A stretch of DNA of 64,000 nt from Aedes albopictus (taxonomy: Eukaryota; Arthropoda; Insecta; Diptera; Culicidae): positions 254,780,733-254,844,732 of the forward strand of contig NC_085137.1 of assembly GCF_035046485.1 (NCBI RefSeq), given 5' to 3'. Of this stretch, positions 53,520 to 63,682 are shown one piece after another; position 1 is the stretch's first letter; each line of letters opens with the position of its first letter. Under the pieces are notes generated by a model. It was not told where the DNA came from. It made no database searches and saw nothing but the letters and a program-made list of their open reading frames with translations. The position numbers and the translations under genes are program-made.

Positions 53520-53872
53520 TAATGTAGGGCAATGCATGCCAATATATACGCTTTAAATATGCAATACGTACAGCTTCAACAGCATGCCCAAGTAACCATG
53601 CTGTTGAAGCTGTACGTATTGCATATTTAAAGCGTATATATTGGCATGCATTGCCCTACATTAACCATTGAAGTTGAATTAAAGTTGCAAGTGGCGCCAC
53701 TATTGCTGATTTACGATTATACTGGTATAATCGTAATTCAACAATAGTGGCGCCACTTCCCACTTTATTTCAACTATAATGGTTTATATAAAGTAATGCA
53801 TGTCGATATATGTGCGTTATTTATGCAATACGTACAGCTTCAACAGCGTGGTTACTTGGGTGGTTACTTGGG
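53520..53872. mobile_element. CCCAAGTAACC MITE, second subfamily, with an extra inverted half-copy
   Basis: 53587-53860 runs from CCCAAGTAACCATGCTGTTG to GGTTACTTGGG but has a different body (GTACGTATTGCATATTTAAAG, AGTGGCGCCACT) around the same central ATTATACTGGTATAAT hairpin. 53520-53586 repeats the left arm inverted, and the terminus is duplicated at 53861-53872. Confidence 0.8.
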
Positions 53873-53987
53873 AATGTCCTTATCTACAAATAGTACCTAG
53901 ATTCAACTGAAAGGTAAATTTAATTATTAAAAATGTTGAAATTACCCCCGTTACCGCCTGAAGGCATACATTTCAGAATAGCTACAG

Positions 53988-54250
53988 CACAGACAAACAG
54001 ACGTAACACCTTGAACGATTTTCATGGAAATCCATCGCCCAGTTCACACTACCATCACCTGGTGGAAAAGTTGCACGAATCACTGTGTTGTGCAATATCT
54101 TCAACAGAAGGCGCTAGTGTGAAACGTCAAACGCATAGAAAAACGATGAGCGCGCCTCTGGTTGTGAAAGCCACAACTATGAAAATTTAAAATGATCGTT
54201 AAAAGCGTGATCGATGGAAATTTTACAAGTGTTACGTCTGTTTGTCTGTG
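53988..54250. mobile_element. 7-bp-TSD MITE, copy 2 (263 bp)
   Basis: Nearly identical to copy 1. The duplication GCTACAG is at 53981-53987 and 54251-54257; the target is the terminus of a CAGTCAACTTTCG MITE. Confidence 0.9.
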
Positions 54251-54286
54251 GCTACAGTCAACTTTCGTTCGTTGCACTACCCAAGT

Positions 54287-54345
54287 AACCACGGTGCTGA
54301 AGCCTTATTGCATATACGGTGTATTTAGGGCAATTATTACTTTGT
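54287..54345. mobile_element. CCCAAGTAACC MITE fragment
   Basis: Left terminus and about 55 bp of arm, then unrelated sequence. Confidence 0.7.
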
Positions 54346-54910
54346 AACAATGTGTGGATTTTTATCGCGAACCACTGAATGGTCCATGCTCAGCAAGTGA
54401 TACATTCGCGAATGTAACATTTCGTGAACCAACATGCTCGGGAACGCTCCTCGAAATGCTGTTCATTCTCTTGTCCGGTTCGATACGAGAGCGCAATCAA
54501 GAGAGAAGATGCTCGTTTACGCTAATGAAAGCGATACATTCGGTAAGAATATTTTATTGTCATAATTCTTTTTTTATTGTGACTGCACAACCTGCAACGC
54601 CATAAATACAGTTAAATTAAATAGTAGTTCACGTTTTTAAAGCGAAAACGCATCAAATACTGATAAAAATAACGATTACTCACAGTTGCCCCAAGCCAAC
54701 GATGAGCGATCATCGGTAAGTGTTACACTTAGCGATGCCCGCTCATCGCCGCAGATCGGAGTATTTTCTTTGTGTTCCTTCGTGAACCATGCGACTCGAC
54801 GAGAAAACATACACCGGTTGGTAATTGAAACAGAACCAACAGAAGGGAAGAAAAACTGCCGAGTGGTTGACTGATAACTTTTTCGTCCAAACACTGCTTT
54901 GTAAGAACAC
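54346..54910. other. Unassigned interval
   Basis: Contains two partly repeated GATGAGCGATCATCGGTAAG-type phrases; no gene recognised. Confidence 0.3.
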
Positions 54911-55112
54911 TTAGGGCCGATTTCTTCACCTCGGCTTAACCGGTAAGCCAGGCTTACCCATACAGTTAAACCTGGCTTAACGCTTAAGACAGGGTGAAGA
55001 AATCGCCCCTTAGGGTCGATTTCTTCACCTCGGCTTAACCGGTAAGCCAGGCTTACCCATATAGTTAAGCCTGGTTTAACGCTTAAGCCAAGGTGAAGAA
55101 ATCGGCCGTTAA
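54911..55112. repeat. Two tandem ~100-bp palindromes
   Basis: Two copies, joined head to tail, of an inverted repeat from TTAGGGCCGATTTCTTCACC to its inverse, with CGGCTTAACCGGTAAGCC inside. The shared junction TTAGGG suggests a MITE that duplicated in tandem or inserted beside itself at TTAA. Confidence 0.75.
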
Positions 55113-55721
55113 GGTTAATTTGGAAATGGCAATTATGTGACTGATTCAAGATTATACCAGTATAATCGTAATTTGATTCTATAATTGCCCATTTCCACTT
55201 TAAATCAACCTTAACGTTGAAGCATTCGTCATTGAAATCATTGCCATCATCAAGAATTTAAAAGCAGTTTTCTCGTTCAAAACAAAAGATTTTGCCATGA
55301 AAATGTATTCACTGCATTCCACATGAGGAATGAAATACAGTGAATATATTTTCATGGTCATTGTTTTGATTTACAGTGAAAAAAACTGCTTTTCGTTTTC
55401 CGAAAAATGATGACGGATGCTTGAGCCTTAAGGTGAATCGGGACGCTGTGTTATTTTTCCTATCTTCCCTCTCTTTCTAACAATTTGCCTCGCGATTTTG
55501 AAGATGGTAATCTCGATTTCTATCGCACAGATGAGGCTGAAAAACAATCAGCATATGCACTGCAAGTGAGCATACACAATGATAGATTTTTGTTCCATTA
55601 TATGAAGTAGAATCTGAGATTACCATCTTAGTAGCAACAGAGCAATGTCGGATATTTCCTCGACCGTCCCGTCCGCCCTTAAGTTTGCATGTAAAGTTAT
55701 GATTGCTCTAAATATACCCTA
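55113..55721. mobile_element. CCCAAGTAACC MITE interior split by two TTAA MITEs
   Basis: Centre and right arm of the MITE (ATTATACCAGTATAATC at about 55154; TTTGCATGTAAAG at 55684). They are interrupted by 55215-55427 (TTAA-flanked, arms GTTGAAGCATTCGTCATTG, kin of 36734-36956) and 55432-55678 (TTAA-flanked, GGTGAATCGGGACG ends). Its right terminus continues beyond the LTR element at 63637-63677. Confidence 0.75.
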
Positions 55722-56139
55722 TGTTGTAGTATGTATTGAGACACCCCTCGTTCTATTTCCGTTTTCTATACACACTCACACCACAGACAAACAGACGTAA
55801 CACTCTGATAATTTCCATCGTACACCGATTTAACAATCTTCTTCAAAATTTGATAGTTGGCCAACTACCCAACCGTGGCGCTCGCATAGTTTTTTGTTCG
55901 AGTTTGACGTTTGCTCACTACCGCCACCTAGTAGGCAGTCGGCCAAACATAGTCCTTTTGGCATTGGGCGAATATGTTTCCGTGACTATGATTTGAATCG
56001 AAAAATGTTCAAAGTGTTACGTCTGTTTGTCTGTGCTCACACTCTAGCAGCCAAAGCGTCGGTGACTGAGTTAGCCGCCATCAGTGCTGAGTGAGCCACC
56101 GGAGTGTTAAGATCGTTTTCTCAATAAAGTTGAATTATT
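55722..56139 (+). repeat. 5' LTR, interrupted by a MITE and lacking the last 36 bp
   Basis: Matches the 3' LTR up to TGAATTATT (56139), apart from the MITE at 55782-56035. Beyond that the two differ, just past the AATAAA (about 56123), i.e. near the expected R/U5 border. Confidence 0.75.
55782..56035. mobile_element. 7-bp-TSD MITE, diverged copy 3 (254 bp)
   Basis: Same termini as the other copies but a different interior. The duplication CTCACAC is at 55775-55781 and 56036-56042. The empty site is visible in the 3' LTR. Confidence 0.85.
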
Positions 56140-56549
56140 GGTCTTTTGGCAACACTGTATGCATAATCGTCGGTTTATTTTCGGTGTTCGATTTTTGACG
56201 TATTTTGACCGTGCCTTTCTTCACAAGAATTGTGTTAGACTATTTGTGTACATGATTTGAGTTGTTCTGTGCCCGTGATTGATGCGCGATATCGCATATA
56301 ACAATTGTTTAAGTGCTATTTAGTGTTTGGAAGTTACGAATTGTTTACCCGATATACACCTCCATTCGCTCGTTTTTTTCTGAAGCGCCATCTCGCGAGA
56401 AAAATCGGAAACTACTACCTGCCCGTGGAAGGAGAATAAGCATAAATTGCATGCAATTCTCAACGTCCTGCTGTGTGAAATAGTATACCCGTTAGGCGTA
56501 ATCTACCGAGCAAGTTTTCACCACTCGAAATCGAGCTTTTACCCCGAGG

Positions 56550-57611
56550 ATGGAATCGTGTCGAGTATGCTGCAACCCCTTGAACTCTGGAAGGGTGATT
56601 AATTGCAGCGGTTCATGTGGGAGCATTTTCCATTTCGACTGTGCAGGATTGACGAAAACTCATTTCTCCTCATGGTCAGCAAAAGTTGGTCTCATTTGGT
56701 TCTGCAGTTCTTGTCGCCTCAACTTTGAACCAGCTGTGTATGATCGCGAGAAAATTATAATGAAAGCCCTGCGAGAATTGCTTATCCGGACTGACTCTAT
56801 AGATGTACGACTCGGGAACTATGGTGAAAACCTCCGCAGAGTCAATGATACATTGTATGGGTCCAAAACACATACGAAGGCTTCAGATAGTTCTCAACAG
56901 AATGCCTCTTTTCTGCAACGAATTGACGCGCTTAATTTCGATGATACTACCGATGACACAATCAATAGCTCGAAATCGTGCGACCATACTTCGTTCTTCG
57001 AAGTCCTGGACGAAGTGAACAGTTCCATCGCTGTTCCGGACAGATTCATTGTTGGGGCCAATAAGAGAGTCCAGATAGTGGCAAAAGCTGCATCGAGCTC
57101 CTCTTACAACAAAAATACCACTCGAATGGATGTGTCTACCCCTGCCGTTGCTGATAAGCGTACAAACCTGCAAACTGAACAAATTCAATCCACCGTCAAT
57201 TATGCAACGAGCTGTTCTGAAAAAGTTGGCGATAAATCCATTGAAACTCTCGGCGGTGGCCCTTCCAGACCCAACTCCATGTCATTACGGGTGGCTAGCG
57301 GTACTTCAGCTTTTGGTGACCTAGAGTCCTTCTACGTGACACCGTTTGCACCTGACCAAACAGAAGAGGAAGTCAAACAATATGTGATCGATATTTCTAA
57401 CGTTCACTCGTCATTAGTGAAAGTAACTAAGCTAGTCCCACGAGGCAAAAGCGTTGACGATCTCTCCTTCGTGTCTTTTAAAGTGTCTGTGTGCAAGTCT
57501 GTCTCGCGCTTAGTCAGTGACCGCTGGTACTGGCCAGATGGCATTACTGTACGTTCTTTCGAACCGACTCCAAAAAACGAAACTGCTGCACGCCTTCCCA
57601 CCGTTCAATAA
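56550..57611 (+). CDS. PHD-finger / CR1-ORF1-like protein (353 aa)
   Basis: Complete ORF near the 5' end of the LTR element. The N-terminus is a PHD-type zinc finger (C4, C7, C19, C23, H28, C31, C52, C55; C4HC3). It is followed by a coiled-coil-like segment (about 65-105), a Ser/Thr-rich linker, and a C-terminal fold typical of insect LINE ORF1 (FYVTPFAPDQTEEEVKQYV, SFVSFKVSV, WPDGITVRSF). Such proteins are ORF1 of CR1-clade LINEs, where they bind RNA; a PHD finger also occurs in some BEL/Pao Gag proteins. Here no LINE ORF2 follows, so its role in a gypsy element is unclear. Start chosen as the first ATG after the stop-rich leader. It could be a captured gene or a nested LINE piece. Confidence 0.75.
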   Translation: MESCRVCCNPLNSGRVINCSGSCGSIFHFDCAGLTKTHFSSWSAKVGLIWFCSSCRLNFEPAVYDREKIIMKALRELLIRTDSIDVRLGNYGENLRRVNDTLYGSKTHTKASDSSQQNASFLQRIDALNFDDTTDDTINSSKSCDHTSFFEVLDEVNSSIAVPDRFIVGANKRVQIVAKAASSSSYNKNTTRMDVSTPAVADKRTNLQTEQIQSTVNYATSCSEKVGDKSIETLGGGPSRPNSMSLRVASGTSAFGDLESFYVTPFAPDQTEEEVKQYVIDISNVHSSLVKVTKLVPRGKSVDDLSFVSFKVSVCKSVSRLVSDRWYWPDGITVRSFEPTPKNETAARLPTVQ

Positions 57612-57616
57612 GCAGT

Positions 57617-58543
57617 TCCAACGTATCACTTCACTTGGGACAAGTTACGTTCCCTGTTTCGTCAGGTAAGCCCTTGAACGGTATATGTCCCGCCGAAGTT
57701 GTACAAGATACTGCACAAAATTTAAATGAAGGATCAATCCCGCAGCCTGTTGCCAATCGACCTGCCGACCGTTTTGATCATCATCCCACGTTAATTGACA
57801 GTCGTCTCAAGAAATTGCACTGTCTCCATTCTGCAACAACAAACAACAACGATGCGATTCTACTTCCGGGACAAGTTTCGTTCCCTGTTTCGTCAGGTAA
57901 GCCCTTGAACGGTATATGTCCCGCCGAAGCTGCTCAAGATACTGCACAAAATTTAAATGAAGGACCAATCCCGCAGCCTTTTACCATCCGACCCCTCGAC
58001 CATTTTGATGACCATTTCACGGTAGATGGAACGCTCCACATGAAACGAAGTCGTCGCCAGTCTACAACAACAAACAACAACGATGCGATTCTACTTCCGG
58101 GACAAGTTACGTTCCCTGTTTTGTCAGGTAAGCCCTTGAACGGTATATGTCCCGCCGAAGCTGCTCAAGATACTGCACAACATTTAAATGAAGGACCAAT
58201 CCCGCAGCCTTTTGTCATCCGACGCCTCGACCATTTTGATGACCATTTCACGGTAGATGGAACGCTCCACATGAAACGAAGTCGTCGCCAGTCTACAACA
58301 AACAACAACGATGCGCTACTACTTCCGGGACAAACGACGTTCCCTGTTTCATCAGGTAAGCCCTTGAACGGTATATGTCCCGCCGAAGTTGTAGAAGATA
58401 CTGCACCAAGTTTGAATGAGAGTCCACTTTTCCAGTGCAACAACACAAACACGAACTTTAACCATGGAGAAACTTCTTGCAACGGTGCATCCTCCGGCGG
58501 ATACCACTCGGTAGCACTTCCTGCTTCGTCAGGTAAGTTTTAA
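57617..58543 (+). CDS. ORF of four ~230-bp tandem repeats
   Basis: An open frame through four tandem units beginning at about 57637, 57869, 58099 and 58327. Each encodes GQVTFPVSSGKPLNGICPAE, then a DTAQNLNEG..PQP block, and in units 2-3 also DHFDDHFTVDGTLHMKRSRRQ. It lies in a different frame from the PHD ORF, six bases after its stop, with no good ATG nearby, so it may need frameshifting, splicing or reinitiation. Each unit carries CAG|GTAAG, a strong donor-like site, at the SSGK position; a fifth copy closes the ORF (58530). Function unknown; not recognised from any family. Confidence 0.5.
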   Translation, partial: SNVSLHLGQVTFPVSSGKPLNGICPAEVVQDTAQNLNEGSIPQPVANRPADRFDHHPTLIDSRLKKLHCLHSATTNNNDAILLPGQVSFPVSSGKPLNGICPAEAAQDTAQNLNEGPIPQPFTIRPLDHFDDHFTVDGTLHMKRSRRQSTTTNNNDAILLPGQVTFPVLSGKPLNGICPAEAAQDTAQHLNEGPIPQPFVIRRLDHFDDHFTVDGTLHMKRSRRQSTTNNNDALLLPGQTTFPVSSGKPLNGICPAEVVEDTAPSLNESPLFQCNNTNTNFNHGETSCNGASSGGYHSVALPASSGKF

Positions 58544-58550
58544 TTTTTCA

Positions 58551-61500
58551 ATTTCGAGCTGACGGCGCAACAGCTAGCTGATCCAGAAGCGGCGCTAGCA
58601 GCAATTAAAGACAAAGTGATACCGAAAAGGAATGTGATTATAGACCGTCTGGACTTTTTCTCCGCTGGACAATCGGCTAGTGAATCGATCGATGACTTTT
58701 GCGCCAGATTAAGAGTGCTAGCTAAAGTGGCTAAACTGGGGGTGCTGGAAAAGGAACTTTTGGCATACAAAGTGGTAACAGCGAATAAGTGGCCTCAGCT
58801 TCGAACGAAAATGCTGACGATAACGGACATCACCCTCGAAAAAGCTGTTGATTTGTGCAGAGCAGAAGAAATTGCTGCTAAAAGGTCACATGAACTCGGA
58901 ATCTGCACCGAAGTGAATAAAGTGGTTAAAACAAAAGGATCGAAGCAAAAGTCATTGCGATGCAAGTTCTGCGGTGATATGCACGAGTTCGCGAAGGGTG
59001 TTTGCCCAGCCTTGGGCAAAAGGTGTCACAAGTGCAAGGGAAAAAATCACTTCGAAAAAGTGTGCAAATCCGGCGGCAAGCTGAAGAGCCGGAAGCAAAG
59101 AAGAGTGAAAGAAGTGAAAGAGGACAACAGTGGTTCAGAATCGGAAAGTGATACGGAAAGTGAACTGTCACAAGAAGAATCGAGTGAAGAATACGAAATT
59201 GGCAAAATCTATGACAATTCAAACAGTGGTGGAAGTGTTATGGCAGAACTGAATCTGAAATTCAACGAAGCTTGGGAGAATATTTTGTGTGAGTTGGATA
59301 CCGGTGCTAATACCAGCCTTATCGGATATGCAACTCTTGCAAAGCTGTCGGGAGTTCGAGAACCAACGCTACTTCCATCTAAATTGCGTCTGCAAAGCTT
59401 TGGTGGTAGCCCAATCAACGTCCTTGGACAAGTGAAAATACCATGTCGCCGCCTGGGGAAGAAGTTTCTTCTAGTGCTACAAGTGGTCGACGTCGATCAC
59501 CGGCCCCTTTTATCGGCGCGAGCTTCCAAGGAGCTCGGACTCGTTAAGTTTTGTAATACGGTGACGTTCATCAATCAGGATCCGACTAAGCAAGTAACAG
59601 AATCAGACAGACTGTTCAACATCTATCGTGTAGAGGCGCTGAAAATCATCGAACGTCACGAAGAATTATTCACAGGATATGGCAAGCTTCCGGGGACGGT
59701 TAAGTTGGAGCTGGATCACGACGTCAAGCCATCAATACAACCACCACGTCGTGTGCCTATTGCCATGAGAGGTAAGCTGAAGCAGGAATTGGAATCTCTC
59801 GAGAAAGACGGCATAATTACGAAGGAAACAAGCCACACGGACTGGGTCAGCAATATAGTCGTTGTCCAACGCGGTGGAAAGGATTCAGCAGTCAGAATTT
59901 GTTTGGATCCAATTCATCTGAACAAAGCGCTCAGGAGACCAAATCTACAATTTGTAACGCTGGACGAAATACTGCCGGAGTTGGGGAAGACAAAAGTTTT
60001 CTCGACAATGGACGCTAGAAAAGGTTTCTGGCATATAGAACTGGACGAGCAGAGCAGTAAATTGACCACGTTTTGGACTCCGTTCGGGCGTTATCGCTGG
60101 ACACGCCTTCCGTTTGGAATTGCCCCAGCACCAGAGATTTTTCAGATCAAGCTACAGGAGGTGATTGAAGGTCTGGATGGAGTGGAGTGCATTGCGGACG
60201 ATCTTCTGGTGTACGGAGTTGGAGAGACCATCGAAGAAGCATTAGCGAACCATAACAGATGTCTCGAAAAGTTGCTTTGCCGACTGCAGTGCCACAATGT
60301 CAAGCTCAACAGGTCCAAGCTGAAATTGTGCGAGAGGTCAGTGAAATTCTATGGACACCTACTCACCGACGAGGGCCTCAAGCCAGACGATTCGAAGATC
60401 GAGGCGATCCGTGAATATCCGAGACCGTCAAACCGGAAGGAAGTTCACAGATTTATTGGAATGGTGACGTATTTGGGTCGTTTTATTCGGGATTTGAGCG
60501 CCAACTTGACAAATCTACGGAAGCTCATACCGGAGACACAGCCCTGGAAGTGGACATCGGTAGAAGAAAACGAGTTCAACCAAGTGAAGGCACTAGTGTC
60601 GGACATAGGAACGCTTCGATACTATGACGTGAATCAACCCATTACAATCGAGTGCGATGCTAGCTGCATTGGCCTCGGTGTAGCCGTGTTCCAACAAGAG
60701 TCGGTAATAGGATATGCGTCGAGAACACTAACATCAACGGAGAAGAACTATGCCCAGATCGAAAAAGAACTGCTGGCTATAGTCTTTGCATGCGTTCGAT
60801 TCGATCAGTTGATAGTGGGTAACCCAAAGGCAACTGTAAAGACTGATCACAAGCCACTGCTTGCGATCTTCAAGAAACCCCTCCTATCGGCGCCCCGTCG
60901 TTTACAGCATATGCTGCTAAACCTTCAACGCTATAATCTCTCTGTTGAGTTTGTCACCGGAAAGAACAACGTTGTTGCTGACGCGTTATCCCGTGCACCG
61001 TCGTTGAACTTTGAACCCCGAGATGCATACAGGAAGGAAAACATTTTCAAGATTTTCGAGGCTGTTGAAGATTTGAAATTGAGCAACTATCTCTGCGTAA
61101 CGAGCTCCAAACTGGACGAAATTATGCACGAAACAAAAGTGGATCCAACGATGCAGCTGCTAATCCAATACGTTCGGCATGGGTGGCCGGACAGTGCTGA
61201 AGGTGTTCCAGACAGTGTTAAAGTGTACTACGGACATCGGGACGAAATTTCCACTCAAGATGGACTAATCTTCTGCAACGATCGTATCCTGATACCCCAT
61301 ATCCTGCGAAAGAAGCTGGTTGAAAGTTGCCACGCAAGCCACAACGGCGTGGAAGCAACTTTAAAACTGGCACGAGCTAATTTGTTCTGGCCGGGTATGT
61401 CAGTTCAAATCAAGGATGCGGTAAAAAACTGCAGTGTGTGTGCCAAGTTTTCGTCGTCACAACCTAATCCTCCGATGAGAAGTCACGAGATCCCCGTTCA

Positions 61501-62536
61501 TCCGTTCCAGCTTGTTTCCATGGACGTTTTTTTCGCTCAGCTCAATGGTGTAAAAGGTAAATTTCTCGTCACCGTTGACCACTTCTCAGATTTCTTCGAG
61601 GTGAACCGATTGAACGATTTGAGTCCAGAGTCCGTCGTCGCTGCGTGCAAGCAAAACTTCTGCCGCTACGGAATACCACAAAGAGTTGTTACAGACAACG
61701 GTACCAACTTTACCAGTCAGAAGATGGTCAAATTTGCCGCGGATTGGGATTTTGAACTGGTTTCATCTGCGCCGCATCATCAGCAGGCCAATGGAAAAGC
61801 GGAGGCGGCAGTCAAGATCGCTAAACATCTGATGAAAAAGGCTGACGAGAGCGGAAGTGACTTCTGGTACGCACTCCTCCATTGGCGAAACATTCCCAAC
61901 AAGATTGGATCGAGTCCCGTGGCACGACTATTCTCACGTTCTACTAGATGTGGTGTCCCTACATCCACAGACAAACAGACGTAACACCTTGAACGATTTT
62001 CATGGAAATCCATCGCCCAGTTCACACTACCATCACCTGGTGGAAAAGTTGCACGAATCACGGTGTTGTGCAATATCGCCAACAGAAGGCGCTAGTGTAA
62101 AACGTCAAACGCATATAAAAACGATGCGCGCGCCTCTGGTTGTGAAAGCCACAACTATGAAAATTTAAAATGATCGTTAAAAACGTGGTCGATGGAAATT
62201 TCGCAAGTGTTACGTCTGTTTGTCTGTGCTACATCCATAAATAATCTTCTGCCAAAGTTGGTGGAGGATGTTCCCGCTAAAATAGAGGAGAATCGTAGAC
62301 GTTCAAAATTGTACTACGACAGAAAAACGAAGATCTTACCGAAGCTATCAGTTGGTTCTCCGGTCTACGTCCAAGTGCATCCGGAGTCTTCAAAACAATG
62401 GTCATCAGGAGCAGTTTCTCATCGGTACAATGACAGGTCGTATTCGGTGAATGTGGACGGTACCAATTGGCTTTCAAGGGCAAAACAAAACATACTGTTG
62501 CCCATCTTTGTTTCGGTAGCGCAACTACCGAACTGA
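58551..62536 (+). pseudogene. Gag-pol of the composite element, interrupted by a MITE
   Basis: The open frame runs from after a stop at 58547. There is no in-frame ATG near its start, and the usual Gag N-terminus (~100 residues) is missing; it opens within the capsid region (IPKRNVIIDRLDFF). In order: two zinc knuckles (about 58960-59070), protease (ELDTGANTS, 59290), RT with ECIADDLLV (about 60190), RNase H (IECDASCIGLGVAV, TDHKPLLAIF), and integrase zinc-binding (CHASHNG, CSVCAKF). The integrase core has D, D and E in SMDVFF, VTDNGTNF and QANGKAEAAV. The 7-bp-TSD MITE at 61966-62228 cuts the C-terminal part; across it the frame resumes (SINNLLPKLVEDVP, RRRSKLYYDRK) and stops at 62536. Confidence 0.85.
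61966..62228. mobile_element. 7-bp-TSD MITE, copy 4, inside pol (263 bp)
   Basis: Termini as in copies 1 and 2. The duplication CTACATC is at 61959-61965 and 62229-62235. Removing it and one duplicate restores the pol frame. Confidence 0.9.
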
Positions 62537-62948
62537 TGATGTTAACCTTTTTTACATACCTATCAACATAATCTGTTGGAGGAATTATTTTATTTTTCCT
62601 ACTTACAACCCACATACGACAACTTTTTAAGTGGGAATGGTAGAACTTTTGATTCCCTCGGTCGCACGTACATTAGTTTTGCATTTTGTTCCACCATTTC
62701 CGTGAAAAATGAGATCCGGCTTGTGCAAGTGAGGAGTTGAGGTTAGAATTGTAGGATATTCTAGGTTAGATTTGCTGTCCATTTCGCCTGAACGATTTTC
62801 AGACCCAGAAATATCGTACTTCTAATTAGTTTTCACTGCCGTAAAAAATACTGTTATGCTCAGAATAAACAGTTATACCTTCGGATCACACTTATTTACT
62901 CATGAATCTTAATCTGACTGTAAAAATAATGAATTTCTTTCCAATGTT
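62537..62948 (+). other. Gap between pol and tail ORF
   Basis: About 410 bp without an open frame. Pol stops soon after its SYSVNVDG motif, while the expected continuation (NYRRSLVHLKPRK) appears only at about 63040 in another frame. An insertion or deletion within the pol 3' end is likely; no convincing splice pair was found. Confidence 0.45.
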
Positions 62949-63425
62949 TTGAAACCCCGAACGAATTTGACATTGATTTCGGGAAGCATCATCACGACGA
63001 CGACAACACTCCCAAGCGGTCGAATCGTCGTTTTGGGGGCGAATTATCGTCGATCTTTGGTCCATTTGAAGCCGCGTAAAGACCCCGATACGCCGCTAAG
63101 CCGTGCAATGCCATCCGCCCGTGATGTTCCTAGCGAACACAACACGCTGTCGCAAGCTGAAAGTTTTGCCGAATGTTCTCCGCCAACCCAACCTGTACAA
63201 GAAACACCAACGATGCCGACGATGCCTACTGCGTTCCCCGCGTCGTCATCGTTATCACCAAGCGAGCCAACTGCGACGATGACAACAAGCGAATCAACCG
63301 CGACGATGTCAACAAGCAGCGCTAAATCGAAGAGGGTTCCGCCGGTTATACCGACAAAGTTAGACCGACCAAGAAGAAACATTCGAGTTCCGGAAAAGTT
63401 AAAAGATTTTCGTTTAGAGTTTTGA
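62949..63425 (+). CDS. Pol C-terminal / tail ORF (158 aa)
   Basis: Contains the integrase-tail motif NYRRSLVHLKPRKD, then a Pro/Ser/Thr-rich stretch and a basic C-terminus (KLDRPRRNIRVPEKLKDF) common at the end of Mag/K02A2.6-type Pol. Open without an ATG, so it is probably the displaced end of pol rather than a separate gene. It stops 13 bases before the 3' LTR, leaving the purine tract AAAAAAGGGGAAGA. Confidence 0.6.
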   Translation: MKPRTNLTLISGSIITTTTTLPSGRIVVLGANYRRSLVHLKPRKDPDTPLSRAMPSARDVPSEHNTLSQAESFAECSPPTQPVQETPTMPTMPTAFPASSSLSPSEPTATMTTSESTATMSTSSAKSKRVPPVIPTKLDRPRRNIRVPEKLKDFRLEF

Positions 63426-63438
63426 AAAAAGGGGAAGA
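63425..63438 (+). promoter_or_regulatory. Polypurine tract
   Basis: AAAAAAGGGGAAGA immediately before the 3' LTR, the usual plus-strand primer site. Confidence 0.75.
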
Positions 63439-63631
63439 TGTTGTAGTATGTATTGAGACACCCCTCGTTCTATTTCCGTTTTCTATACACACTCACACTC
63501 TAGCAGCCAAAGCGTCGGTGACTGAGTTAGCCGCCATCAGTGCTGAGTGAGCCACCGGAGTGTTAAGATCGTTTTCTCAATAAAGTTGAATTATTAAATG
63601 TTAACCCGGTGTTTTACATAAAACCATAACA
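63439..63631 (+). repeat. 3' LTR (193 bp)
   Basis: TGTTGTAG to ATAACA, with AATAAA at about 63580. Uninterrupted, so it shows the empty site of the MITE in the 5' LTR. Confidence 0.85.
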
Positions 63632-63636
63632 CCCTA

Positions 63637-63677
63637 TATTAGCATGCAATAAGGCTTCAACACCGTGGTTACTTGGG
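63637..63677. mobile_element. CCCAAGTAACC MITE right terminus, cut off by the LTR element
   Basis: GCATGCAATAAGGC through GGTTACTTGGG; continues the MITE arm interrupted at 55721. Confidence 0.8.
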
Positions 63678-63682
63678 TAAGC

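Larger units (their letters stand above)
55722..63631 (+). mobile_element. Composite Ty3/gypsy (Mag/K02A2.6-type) LTR retrotransposon
   Basis: Flanked by the 5-bp duplication CCCTA (55717-55721, 63632-63636) inside a MITE arm. LTRs begin TGTTGTAGTATG; the 3' LTR ends CATAACA. Between them lie a PHD-finger ORF, a tandem-repeat ORF, an N-terminally shortened gag-pol and a tail ORF. Two 7-bp-TSD MITEs interrupt it (5' LTR and pol). The PHD ORF and the repeats are not standard gypsy parts, so the element is either a chimera or a lineage with an added 5' region. Confidence 0.8.

Noticed and set aside
62470..63045. Intron between pol and its C-terminal motif in the composite element
   Set aside because: The donor-like GGTACC exists, but no AG acceptor gives the right frame and motif; an indel is more likely.
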